Made by a program: the position numbers and the translations under genes
Part shown: piece after piece, positions 16,882-24,796 of the stretch
Layout: the number at the start of each line of letters is the position of its first letter
Position numbering within the stretch: position 1 is the stretch's first letter
The notes under the pieces: model-generated
What the model saw: the letters and a program-made list of their open reading frames with translations, nothing else
What the model was told of the DNA's origin: nothing
The model's database searches: none
Origin: CAZKNF01 sp964554105
Lineage (GTDB): Bacteria > Bacteroidota > Rhodothermia > Rhodothermales > VXPQ01
Reading direction: 5' to 3'
DNA length: 64,000 nucleotides
Assembly (NCBI GenBank): GCA_964554105.1
Contig: CAZKNF010000008.1
Span: 16,809-80,808 of the forward strand

Positions 16882-16910
16882 TTGACCTGGGTCGCACGTG
16901 CGGGTATAAT
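16882..16910 (+). promoter_or_regulatory. Consensus sigma-70 promoter for the large noncoding RNA
   Basis: TTGACC at 16882-16887, a 17-bp spacer, and a perfect TATAAT at 16905-16910. The predicted start is near 16916-16918, exactly where a perfect 7-bp 5' hairpin begins. Bacteroidota housekeeping promoters usually look different (TTTG / TAnnTTTG), so an E. coli-grade consensus suggests strong constitutive expression. Confidence 0.8.
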
Positions 16911-16915
16911 GTGAT

Positions 16916-17623
16916 CAGTGCCTGACGGCACTGTTCCTTGACGCGACTGAAAACTCTGGGCTGCATGAGGACGCCTGTGCCCGGCCGAAAGGCCGAACGG
17001 CAGGATGCGGCATTTGACGCAGAAGTATAGCAGGTTCGCCTGCGACAACTTCGTGCTTCGATGTGGACGATGTAATTCAGCAACGCAGACACGCGGCTTC
17101 GGCTGCGCTGCAAGCACTGAATGCATCATCACGACAGCTATCATGGGACGCGGTTTCGACCGTGAGCCCGACGAGACGAATCGACCCTCGGGTCGACAAT
17201 CCGATCGAAGATACTGCGGGCATCCGTTCTGCACGTTTCTATGATGCAGACGAGCCGAGAAGGGCGCTTGTGGAGTGCCGAAGCTTATCGATACGTCCGG
17301 CGGAAACGTCGGCGAGAAGAGCTGACGCACGATGAATCAGGCACCTGTAAACCTCGACTCCCTGTGGAGAGCGCGTATGAAACCGAACCACAGGCTATCG
17401 AAAGCCAGTGGCTCCTAAACCGTCTGCCCATGCGGTTTAGACGAACCGTGATCGGGAAACCGTTCGCCGTTCGAAAGCCACCGGTCGGCCTCCATACCGG
17501 CAAGAGAGTTTGGGCCTCCCGACTGGGACAGGCCGCTGTTTCGGCAGCGTCTGACTCAAGGGAGGCCATCGCGTTGAGGGAATTCGAGAGAGCGCTGGCT
17601 GCCGCAGGTGGTCGGCGTTTTTT
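16916..17623 (+). ncRNA. Candidate large structured noncoding RNA (about 700 nt), class not recognised
   Basis: No open frame here looks like protein on either strand, but the DNA is packed with perfect stems. The 5' hairpin is 16916-16922/16927-16933 (loop TGAC). A long-range helix pairs 16934-16946 with 17569-17581 (13 bp, three wobbles) and encloses the rest. Inside are 16960-16966/17005-17011 around a GAAA hairpin at 16982-16995; UUCG-loop hairpins at 17030-17043, 17092-17107, 17149-17164 and 17534-17549; 17181-17196 (loop CTCG); 17228-17233/17245-17250; 17307-17313/17321-17327; 17361-17367/17388-17394; an 8-bp stem 17415-17422/17433-17440; and an 8-bp stem 17513-17520/17560-17567. A consensus promoter precedes it and an intrinsic terminator ends it. 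I do not recognise tmRNA, RNase P, SRP or 6S signatures or a group II domain V. It may belong to a known ornate class (ROOL, GOLLD, OLE) that I cannot test. Confidence 0.75.
17591..17623 (+). terminator. Intrinsic terminator of the large noncoding RNA
   Basis: A GC-rich stem (17593-17603 with 17607-17617, 3-nt loop GCA, several G-U pairs, extendable to 17591/17619) is followed by TTTTTT at 17618-17623 and a further T-rich stretch. It lies 54 nt before the GT2 start codon. Confidence 0.75.
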
Positions 17624-17676
17624 AGTTTTGTGGAAGCCGCACGTCCCGGCCGCACTCTTCTCCTCTGATCCTCGCA

Positions 17677-18330
17677 ATGTCCATCGAGCACCGCGTCTCG
17701 GCAGCCGTAGTCAACTATCAGACGCCCGACCTGCTCGAAACGGCCGTACGCAGCTTCCATTCATTCTATCCCGCAGTCAAGGTTCTTGTGATCGATAACG
17801 GATCATCGGACGACTCCCCCGAGAGAATCGACGCGCTGTGTGGCTGCCTCGGAGATTCGGTCGAGGGCCGCTTTCTCAGCGAGAATCGCTTCCACGGACC
17901 CGCCATGGACCTGGCGCTGAGGGCGCTCGATACCCCGCTTGTGTATATTTTCGACAGCGACACCGAAACGGTGAGAGAGGGTTTTTTGGAAGAAATGACA
18001 CGCCTCGCCAGTCGGGATGAGGTTTACGGCGTCGGACGCATCACGCACGTCAACAGGCGCGGCTTTGCTGCAAAAAGCGGCATTCCCGTTCTCGTGAGTG
18101 CCTATATGATGATCAAGCGCCGCCTGTACCTCGATCTGCCGCCGTTTGTCCATCATGGCCTTCCCGTCCTCGCCAATTTCTCGGCGGCGGCCCAAAGAGG
18201 CCACACACTGGAATCGTATCCGATCGACGAATTCGTGAATCACCTCGGTCGAGGAACCGCCGAACGCTACGGCTACGGCCTGGGGCTTCGAAGCCGCCTG
18301 GACTATCTCCTGAATAAATTGGGATGGTAG
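17677..18330 (+). CDS. Family 2 (GT-A fold) glycosyltransferase
   Basis: This 217-residue soluble protein has the GT2 core: AAVVNYQTPDLLETAV, then VLVIDNGSSDDSPE, then the metal-binding DxD-like motif in VYIFDSDTETV around residue 92. It is short for the family (usually 250-350), lacking an acceptor-side C-terminal domain. The C-terminal GYGLGLRSRLDYLLNKLGW may associate with membrane. It follows the noncoding RNA terminator by 54 nt, so it needs its own promoter or read-through, and converges on the membrane-protein gene with a 10-nt spacer. Confidence 0.88.
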   Translation: MSIEHRVSAAVVNYQTPDLLETAVRSFHSFYPAVKVLVIDNGSSDDSPERIDALCGCLGDSVEGRFLSENRFHGPAMDLALRALDTPLVYIFDSDTETVREGFLEEMTRLASRDEVYGVGRITHVNRRGFAAKSGIPVLVSAYMMIKRRLYLDLPPFVHHGLPVLANFSAAAQRGHTLESYPIDEFVNHLGRGTAERYGYGLGLRSRLDYLLNKLGW

Positions 18331-18340
18331 TGTGGGCGGC

Positions 18341-19165
18341 TCACAATTCGACGCCGAGATGACGGCCACGGATGAACCTGCCGAAAGCATAGAGTTCGAG
18401 CCCGAACGGGAGATACCCGATATAGCCGAGCAGCGGCATCTCGAATATGTGCCAGAAGTTGGCACCCGGGGTGTCGTACGTCCACTTGGGATTCGAGTAC
18501 ATATTCCAGAATTCCCAGAAGAAACCGCAAAGAAGTGCGCCGAACGCCAGTGACACAGCCGGTCGCCAGTCCTTGCGCTCCAGCGCATCGAACAGCGAAG
18601 GCCGCCCGATCCACACATTTATCGGCTCGATCAGGCAGAACATCGTTGCCCATACGAAGGGATAGAAGATCGTTGGGAGGGCGGAAATGGCAAAGACCAG
18701 CAGCCATCCCGTGCCGAAAAAGAACAGCATGACCGGTCGAGACGGAGGCACCCTCGGGCCGGTCCGAAATCTCTCGATCCACGAGAACGACCGTACGAGC
18801 TCCGCCGATCCCAGCACGGCGGGCACGACCGTCGAGAAGGCGAATGTGGCAAAAATCGCGTACTCAACGTCGGTGAAAATCTCGGATCCGACGTACTGCC
18901 AGTTGCGCGTGCGCCAATTGAACAATTCGAAAATCCACCACGCCGGTGCAGAAACAACGAATAAGAGTGCGAAGTTGCGGCGCGAGCGAGTGAAGATGGA
19001 GGAGCCTCGGCGGACCATCACGAGACCGTCGACAGCCAGTGCATAGCCGAGCCAGAGCGGAAAGAAGAAGATGTGCGTCCGGGGTCCGTCGAGCGTCCAA
19101 TTCAAAGTCCAGGAGACGGCGACCAGCACGACGCCAGCCCAGCCGTGAATAGGAAATCGTCTCAT
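18341..19165 (-). CDS. Polytopic membrane protein of unknown function, next to sphingolipid genes
   Basis: This 274-residue protein has about seven hydrophobic segments (for example GWAGVVLVAVSWTLNWTL, FALLFVVSAPAWWIFELF, LLCGFFWEFWNMYSNPKW) and is rich in Trp/Phe. I do not recognise the family. It starts immediately after the stop of the acyltransferase gene (no spacer), so it is translationally linked to it and to spt. A role in lipid modification or export is inferred from context only. Confidence 0.7.
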   Translation of the reverse strand: MRRFPIHGWAGVVLVAVSWTLNWTLDGPRTHIFFFPLWLGYALAVDGLVMVRRGSSIFTRSRRNFALLFVVSAPAWWIFELFNWRTRNWQYVGSEIFTDVEYAIFATFAFSTVVPAVLGSAELVRSFSWIERFRTGPRVPPSRPVMLFFFGTGWLLVFAISALPTIFYPFVWATMFCLIEPINVWIGRPSLFDALERKDWRPAVSLAFGALLCGFFWEFWNMYSNPKWTYDTPGANFWHIFEMPLLGYIGYLPFGLELYAFGRFIRGRHLGVEL

Positions 19166-20308
19166 CTATTCTGAGAATCGGATCTCCATCATCACGTATC
19201 GCTTGTCGACAACGGCACCAAAGGATTCGAGTGCGTTGCGAAGAACTTTGTTGGAATCGAGTACCCAGCTCATCTCGCTTGCATCGTATCCGTGCGTCGG
19301 TCCTTCCTCTATGATGGCCAGATTCAGGATCGCGTCGAGACCTCGCCCCTGGTACTCGCGGCGAATGCCCATGAGAGGCGTCCGAACCTCGTAAAGACCG
19401 CCGAAATTCGCGTAGGCCAACATCTTCGGCAAACCCAAAGGCAGCAGCCGCCCGTCATTTACCCGTTTGAGAAGCTGATTGATATTAGGTATGGAGATCG
19501 AAAACGCTACCGGCTCGTCCCCATCCTCGAGAACGTATACGATCTTCGGATCGATAATCTGCTTCATCTCTTTCCCTAGTTGTGCGAACTCGGTCTCGGT
19601 CATGGGAACGTGCCCCCAATTCGCGGACCACGCATCGTTGTAGATGTGCAGAATGGTCTTCGCTTCCTCGTCGAAGCGGCGCATATCGATGTTGCGCAGC
19701 CGAAGATCTGGGTGTCTGCGCTTCACGATATCCGCTCCGCGGCGCAGCTTCTCGGTGTTCACATATTTCTTGTGGATGTAGTACGCCCACATCGTCATTG
19801 CGGGTTGGAAGCCGTACCGTGTAAGGAATTCCTCGTAAAACGGCGGATTATACGGCATGAGCACGGAAGGCTCCCGGTCAAAGCCGTCGACAAGCAGGCC
19901 GGCGGTGTCGTTCATGGTGGGATTCACAGGCCCGCGCGCGCCCTTCATTCCTGCACGCTGAAGCCATTCGCGTGCGGAGTCCAGCAGCGCTGCGGCCACG
20001 TCGAAATCCTCAACCGTCTCGAAAAAGCCGAAAAAGCCGTTGGCATCGTTGTACTTCTGGAGATGCATGCCGTTGATGATCGCGGCAACGCGGCCGACCA
20101 CACGTCCCGATCGGTCTTCCGCAAGGAAAAGCTGCATCGTTCCATGCTCGAAAAACGCGTTCCGTCCCTCGTCGATCGTTTTGTGCACGTCGCGCCGAAG
20201 TGGAGGTATCCAGGTCGGATTTGACCGATAGAAGTCGTACTGGAAATCCACAAACCGTCGTCGATCGCGGGTTGAATCAACGGCACGAACGGTAACGGAA
20301 TCAGACAT
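19166..20308 (-). CDS. GNAT-superfamily acyltransferase, candidate bacterial ceramide synthase (bCerS-like)
   Basis: This 380-residue YghO-like protein opens TVRAVDSTRDRRRFVDFQYD and carries RVAAIINGMHLQKYN, a GPVNPTMNDTAGLLVDGF segment and a C-terminal GNAT acyl-CoA loop (RREYQGRGLDAILNLAII). Proteins of this type next to a serine palmitoyltransferase act in Caulobacter as the N-acyltransferase of sphingolipid synthesis (bCerS); that function is inferred here from family plus adjacency. It lies 36 nt downstream of spt on the same strand. It could equally N-acylate a sulfonolipid base such as capnine. Confidence 0.75.
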   Translation of the reverse strand: MSDSVTVRAVDSTRDRRRFVDFQYDFYRSNPTWIPPLRRDVHKTIDEGRNAFFEHGTMQLFLAEDRSGRVVGRVAAIINGMHLQKYNDANGFFGFFETVEDFDVAAALLDSAREWLQRAGMKGARGPVNPTMNDTAGLLVDGFDREPSVLMPYNPPFYEEFLTRYGFQPAMTMWAYYIHKKYVNTEKLRRGADIVKRRHPDLRLRNIDMRRFDEEAKTILHIYNDAWSANWGHVPMTETEFAQLGKEMKQIIDPKIVYVLEDGDEPVAFSISIPNINQLLKRVNDGRLLPLGLPKMLAYANFGGLYEVRTPLMGIRREYQGRGLDAILNLAIIEEGPTHGYDASEMSWVLDSNKVLRNALESFGAVVDKRYVMMEIRFSE

Positions 20309-20344
20309 GGATCGGGACGTTGAAAACTCGGGGCCGGGACTCGC

Positions 20345-21640
20345 TTAAGCCGCCCCGTTGTTCTTGACGACACCGTGGCGACGTCCTACACGGCGAAACG
20401 CCTCGAGGATGAAATCGAGCTCGTCGTCGGTATGCGTGGCCATGTACGACGTCCGCATGAGCGATTGCCCCTGAGGTACGGCAGGCGGCACGACGGCGTT
20501 GACGAAAACACCCTCCTCCAGCAAGTCACGCCAGAACTCGAAGCACGTCATCATATCGCCGATGACGACGGGGATGATCGGGGACTGGCTTGTCCATACG
20601 TTGAATCCCGCATTCTTGAATCCCGCACGCATGTAATCTGAGATCTGCCAGAGACGATCGAGTCGTTCCGGTTCGGATTCGAGGATGTCGAGGCATTTGA
20701 GAACTGTCGCGACGTTCGCCGGCGGCATCGATGCGCTGAATACGTGCGAATTACTCCGGTGTCGGATGAATTCAATGACGTCTTTGCTGCCGATGCAAAA
20801 CCCGCCCAGAGAGGCGAAACTCTTAGAAAACGTTCCGGTCGTAAGATGCACGGCATCTTCGAGGCCGAAGTAGGCGGCAGATCCGCGTCCACCGGGGCCG
20901 ATGACGCCGCAGGCGTGGGCATCGTCGAGCATGAGCGCCGCGCCGTATTCCTCCGCCAGCTCGACGAGTTCCGGAACCTTGGCAATCACGCCGCTCATCG
21001 AGAACACGCCGTCGGTAACGATGAGCTTGCCCGCACCGGGGTGCTCCGCGTGAACCTTTCCGAGGAGCCGCCGCAGATGATCCAGGTCATTGTGTCGGTA
21101 TCTAAGCGTTTCGGCCAGACTTACCTGCGTGCCCGCCACGATGCAGGCGTGGTTGTCTTTATCGGAAAAGATGTAATCGTTCTTAGAGGCGACGGCCTGT
21201 ATGACCCCTTCATTGGTCATGTATCCGGTAGAGAAGAGAACGGCGGATTCACTTCCCATGAATTCGGCGAGGCGCTGCTCCAGCTCTATGTGCAGATCCA
21301 GCGTGCCGTTCAAAAAACGGCTTCCCGTACAACCTGTACCGTACTGCCTGATAGCTTTCGCAGCAGCTTCCTGCACGCGAGGGTCCGAGGTGAGGCCGAG
21401 ATAATTGTTCGAACCCGCCATGATGATCTCGCGCCCGTTCATTATGGCTCGAGACCCGTCGTTACGCTCGATCGGACGGAAATAGGGATAGAGATCTGCT
21501 GCCTTCACCTGCGCATAGTCGCCCGTTTCCAGGAAGAAATCGTGGCATTTCTCAAAGAGTGCCGGCTCATCCTTCACAGTCTGAACCTCCTCCAACGGAG
21601 GTGTACGGTCGTTCTTCTGATAAAAGTCAGGCGTCGTCAT
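20345..21640 (-). CDS. spt: Serine palmitoyltransferase-like AONS-family enzyme (or cysteate acyltransferase)
   Basis: This 431-residue PLP enzyme condenses an amino acid with a fatty acyl thioester to make a long-chain base. Motifs include MAGSNNYLGLTSDPRV, GTGCTGSRFLNGTLDLHIEL, MLDDAHACGVIGPGGRGSA and the PLP lysine in TGTFSKSFASLGG. It has about 40 extra N-terminal residues compared with the soluble bacterial enzymes. Rhodothermota relatives such as Salinibacter make sulfonolipids, where the equivalent enzyme uses cysteate; sequence alone does not tell me which amino acid is used. It heads a compact group with the GNAT acyltransferase and a membrane protein. Confidence 0.88.
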   Translation of the reverse strand: MTTPDFYQKNDRTPPLEEVQTVKDEPALFEKCHDFFLETGDYAQVKAADLYPYFRPIERNDGSRAIMNGREIIMAGSNNYLGLTSDPRVQEAAAKAIRQYGTGCTGSRFLNGTLDLHIELEQRLAEFMGSESAVLFSTGYMTNEGVIQAVASKNDYIFSDKDNHACIVAGTQVSLAETLRYRHNDLDHLRRLLGKVHAEHPGAGKLIVTDGVFSMSGVIAKVPELVELAEEYGAALMLDDAHACGVIGPGGRGSAAYFGLEDAVHLTTGTFSKSFASLGGFCIGSKDVIEFIRHRSNSHVFSASMPPANVATVLKCLDILESEPERLDRLWQISDYMRAGFKNAGFNVWTSQSPIIPVVIGDMMTCFEFWRDLLEEGVFVNAVVPPAVPQGQSLMRTSYMATHTDDELDFILEAFRRVGRRHGVVKNNGAA

Positions 21641-21765
21641 TTTCGCCTCAATGAAAGCGTAGGGAGAACATTCGAACAGAGAGGGCAGATTGGGTGAATC
21701 AGCCCCGCTACATTACTATGCTGCAAATACTTAGCGTTTAAAATACAGAAATTCCTACACACATC
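21641..21765. other. Short intergenic region upstream of spt
   Basis: These 125 bases between two minus-strand genes are AT-richer than their neighbours (around 21710-21760), as expected for an spt promoter. I see no clear motif or terminator. Confidence 0.35.
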
Positions 21766-22914
21766 TCATTTGATACCCTCGGCGGAGGGCACGACGGGTG
21801 GGCCGGTGGTGGTGTTAACCGCGGCCGCAGGCCTCTCGTGAATGCGAGGCGAGATCGACGAAAGCACGCCTTCGATACAAGCTATTGCCTCTTTGTTCCC
21901 GCACGAATTTCTGTCTAAGAGCTTGTCTTCATAAGATTTCTGCCGTCTCAAGAACAGGGTGACGTCATCCGGATCGAGCGGACGATCGATGACTGCGGCG
22001 CCCAGGCCATCTCGCTCGAGAAAAAGCGCGTTCATCGTCTGTTCGAAAATGCCGCGATTCGGAACCACGAGCTGTGGTTTGCCAAGAAAGAGCGCCTCGC
22101 TCATAAGTGTGAAACCGGCCGTTGAGATTACAGATCGGCTCGAGGCCAGGTCCTCGAGAAAGCCATCGATGCTCGGTTCCTTGAAGACCACGTTTTGGTA
22201 GCCTGCGGCGTCTGCCGGGGCGTCAAAATTGTAAACGACGAATGATGCATCGACCTCTCGCAGCACCTGGAGCACGTGCTCGGCGCCTGCTGTGCTGTTG
22301 TAGTAGACGAGGACATGGTCATCTCGCGTCGGCGTGAGTGATTGAATCCCGGGCCTGATGATAGGAGGGATCAGGCTCGTAGTTGATGGATTCTTTAGCG
22401 GTGGGAAAAAGAAGGAGGTGATCAGGACGCGAAGAGGGTCAGATGGCGTTATGAATCGAATGGTGGCCCTCGTGAGAGCTGCATTGAGGCAATACCTGAT
22501 CGGCAGTCGATACCGCGTCTCCGTCACGATCTGCTGATGGTTGAAAGAGATGACCGGAACGCCAACCCGATCGGCTGCTCGGTGAGAAAACGCTTCGAAA
22601 TCCGTAATGAGCAGGTCTGGACCGAAATCGTCGAGATGTGCAGCGAGATCCGAAACGATGTCGTCAAGCCCCCAGACAACCTCGCGATTGCTGCGAATCG
22701 TGTCGAGCACTCGGACCTCATTGCCCTCCATAATCTGCCGAAGAGGAGGGACTGGAATCACGGGTTCACCCTTCGACTCGAGAATATCCTGAGCCGTGCC
22801 GCCGCAGCAGTAGACAATCTCGTGCCCGCGTCGTCGGAGATCGTCCGAAACGGCCATGACTCTGGACGTGTGTCCGCGGCCCTGCCCACTAAGTGCGTAA
22901 ACGATTTTAGCCAT
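21766..22914 (-). CDS. MJ1255/VC2487-like glycosyltransferase (GT-B fold)
   Basis: This 382-residue protein begins MAKIVYALSGQGRGHTSRVM, the glycine/His-rich N-terminal loop of this MurG-related glycosyltransferase family. It continues with DLLITDFEAFSHRAAD and the C-terminal donor-binding segment VISTAGFTLMSEALFLGKPQ followed by VPNRGIFEQTMNA. The C-terminal tail (residues about 360-382) is low complexity (Thr/Ala/Pro). The 78-codon frame upstream overlaps its start by 8 nt. It lies 125 nt before spt on the same strand; sugar addition to a sphingoid lipid is possible but only inferred. Confidence 0.88.
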   Translation of the reverse strand: MAKIVYALSGQGRGHTSRVMAVSDDLRRRGHEIVYCCGGTAQDILESKGEPVIPVPPLRQIMEGNEVRVLDTIRSNREVVWGLDDIVSDLAAHLDDFGPDLLITDFEAFSHRAADRVGVPVISFNHQQIVTETRYRLPIRYCLNAALTRATIRFITPSDPLRVLITSFFFPPLKNPSTTSLIPPIIRPGIQSLTPTRDDHVLVYYNSTAGAEHVLQVLREVDASFVVYNFDAPADAAGYQNVVFKEPSIDGFLEDLASSRSVISTAGFTLMSEALFLGKPQLVVPNRGIFEQTMNALFLERDGLGAAVIDRPLDPDDVTLFLRRQKSYEDKLLDRNSCGNKEAIACIEGVLSSISPRIHERPAAAVNTTTGPPVVPSAEGIK

Positions 22915-23143
22915 GTCGCTTCAATTGCATCAATCGACCGTCAAACCGGTTCGGTTGGCGCTGACGGAGCATGTAGAAAAAGCCAGGACCGGTATCCATA
23001 AAGAAGGCGGAAGGCCCCGGCCGGGCTGTTCCGCCAAAAACGCCACTTCGTACGATATCCGTAGGCCAAAGGTTCGTCAGGGTCCGCTCACGCGGAATGA
23101 CTGGCACGTCGATCCCGGCGGTGACCATCGCACTGTCCCGCAT
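22907..23143 (-). CDS. Small hypothetical protein, uncertain
   Basis: This 78-codon frame lies between the DUF5683 gene (20 nt before its start) and the glycosyltransferase, whose ATG it overlaps by 8 nt. It has MVTAGIDVPVIPRERTLTN and an aromatic Gly-rich part (PSAFFMDTGPGFFYMLRQ). Synonymous third positions are G/C-rich, as in neighbouring genes. No family is recognised; it could be a chance frame, since the opposite strand is also open here. Confidence 0.35.
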   Translation of the reverse strand: MRDSAMVTAGIDVPVIPRERTLTNLWPTDIVRSGVFGGTARPGPSAFFMDTGPGFFYMLRQRQPNRFDGRLMQLKRHG

Positions 23144-23163
23144 ACGGCCTGATCGATCAACTT

Positions 23164-23877
23164 CTACCGGCTAAATTGCAGGGATGCGGAAAATCCTCCC
23201 ACAACCGGTTGCACAGACAGCGTCAAGTCCTCTCCGACGTCGAATTGCAGCAAATGTGCGTTGACATATGCATCAAGGATCGTGATTCCATAGAATAAGC
23301 CGATGCCAATGTATAAAAGGTCACGGTTTCGTCGGAGATTGTCCCGTGATTCCCGGAACGCGCCGACACTGGCTTCCGCTCGCTCTCGCGTGATGTTGAG
23401 GCGATCGATGAGCTTCAGGAAGTCCGCTTCGTACTCGGGAAAGACCGGCTCGCCGTTCTCACGACGCGCGAGAAAGTGGTAGGAGTGCCGGTAAAGAAGA
23501 TAATTTCTGTTCACGATGATCGCTGACGCCGCGAGCCCGCCGAGCCCTGCCCACACGATCGGTACCTTATAATACTGTCGATTGTAGGATTGACCCCAGC
23601 CGGGGAGAACCGCGGCTCTCCATAGAGCCCCTTTCGGCGAAACGTTTTCCGGAAACGACGGCTCGTCCGCATTCTGACACAGTGCCGCTGATGCCCCGGC
23701 GAATAGGAACAGCACCAGCGTGCAGCAAAAGGAGGTCAGCCACCTTGAGAGCAAGGCTCGAGCGCGGCGTGCGGAGCCGAATGAGCAGTTTGCAGATCTC
23801 TGATTCAAGATGCCGATAGCAAGGCAGGCGTCCCGCTCATCACAGAAGAAGATCGACGATTCGTTCCAGATCTTCAT
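23164..23877 (-). CDS. DUF5683 domain-containing membrane protein
   Basis: Up to 237 residues. After a hydrophobic N-terminus (CCTLVLFLFAGASAALCQ) comes the family signature KGALWRAAVLPGWGQSYNRQ, then YYKVPIVWAGLGGLAASAI, and a second membrane part LYIGIGLFYGITILDAYVNAHL. DUF5683 genes directly follow parB in many Bacteroidota, often with dapB and lepB after them; those two are absent here. The ATG at 23877 overlaps parB by 38 nt; a TTG at 23808 just beyond the parB stop is an alternative start and gives a cleaner signal peptide. Confidence 0.87.
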   Translation of the reverse strand: MKIWNESSIFFCDERDACLAIGILNQRSANCSFGSARRARALLSRWLTSFCCTLVLFLFAGASAALCQNADEPSFPENVSPKGALWRAAVLPGWGQSYNRQYYKVPIVWAGLGGLAASAIIVNRNYLLYRHSYHFLARRENGEPVFPEYEADFLKLIDRLNITRERAEASVGAFRESRDNLRRNRDLLYIGIGLFYGITILDAYVNAHLLQFDVGEDLTLSVQPVVGGFSASLQFSR

Positions 23878-24775
23878 CGGAGTAGTATGCGATCTCGATC
23901 TGTCCTCCGCCGCTCTTGTGATGAATTTTGACTTGCGTGCTTAGTCTCGACCGAAGCTGGGACGTGTACTCACGTACCTGAAGCGAATCGCGATCGTTTT
24001 GTACTTCAACGCGCGATGTAGTAGCTCGATCGCGTTGATCGTCAGATTCCGCCTCCTTCTCGCTTTGTTCGCGCCACAGGCGAACACGGCTCTCGACTTC
24101 CCGAACCGAAAGATCTTCGTCTTCGATGGCCTCGAGCAGCTTTAATTGAACGCTGTCGTCGCTCACGGTGATGAGCGCTCGGGCATGGCCGATGGATACG
24201 CGGCCATCGCGCAGGCTCGCCTGAATTCGCGGAGGCAGCCTCAGGAGACGGAGGAGATTGGCGACCGTGGCCCTGTTCTTGCCGACCTTTCGAGCCACCT
24301 GCTCCTGCGTCAAGTCGCATTCCTCGATGAGTCGCTGATACCCGAGCGCAATCTCGATAGGATTCAGCTCCTCCCGCTGGATGTTCTCGACGATGGCCAT
24401 CTCGAGCATCGCCTCGGAGTCCGCCTCGCGCACGTACGCTGGTATCCGCTTCAGTCCGGCGCGACGGGCCGCGCGAAGCCGTCGTTCGCCGGATATTACC
24501 TCGAAGCCTTCGTCGGTGACGTGAATGGTAATCGGCTGGATTACGCCCAGTTGCAGCATCGACGCCGCGAGCTCGTCGAGCGCTTTTTCGTCGAACTCTT
24601 TGCGTGGCTGATATGGATTCGGGCGGACGCTGTCAACGTCGACCTCCGCCACGCGTCCCGCAAGTCGAACGTCGTCGGACCGATCAAACGGTCCTCCATC
24701 CTGATCCTGGGCCTCTTCCGGACTCGGAAGGATGGCACTTAAGCCGCGTCCGAGCGCTACTTTCCTGGATTTCAT
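23840..24775 (-). CDS. parB: Chromosome partitioning protein ParB
   Basis: This 311-residue protein has a ParB/Srx CTPase domain (VDSVRPNPYQPRKEFDEKAL; the GERR box in VISGERRLRAARRAGL), a helix-turn-helix (LTQEQVARKVGKNRATVANL) followed by LLRLPPRIQASLRDGRVSIG, and a C-terminal dimerisation region ending ERIVDLLL. The charged linker is near residues 215-255. It follows parA by 21 nt. I looked for the parS consensus (TGTTTCACGTGAAACA) and did not find a convincing copy in this window. Confidence 0.97.
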   Translation of the reverse strand: MKSRKVALGRGLSAILPSPEEAQDQDGGPFDRSDDVRLAGRVAEVDVDSVRPNPYQPRKEFDEKALDELAASMLQLGVIQPITIHVTDEGFEVISGERRLRAARRAGLKRIPAYVREADSEAMLEMAIVENIQREELNPIEIALGYQRLIEECDLTQEQVARKVGKNRATVANLLRLLRLPPRIQASLRDGRVSIGHARALITVSDDSVQLKLLEAIEDEDLSVREVESRVRLWREQSEKEAESDDQRDRATTSRVEVQNDRDSLQVREYTSQLRSRLSTQVKIHHKSGGGQIEIAYYSDEDLERIVDLLL

Positions 24776-24796
24776 CGTGATGTGTCTCTTCGGGCG

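Noticed and set aside
17241..17798. A 185-codon open frame across the RNA region and GT2 start
   Set aside because: Composition is Arg/Ser/Pro-rich with no recognisable domain, overlaps the clear GT2 gene in another frame, and its span is explained by RNA stems.
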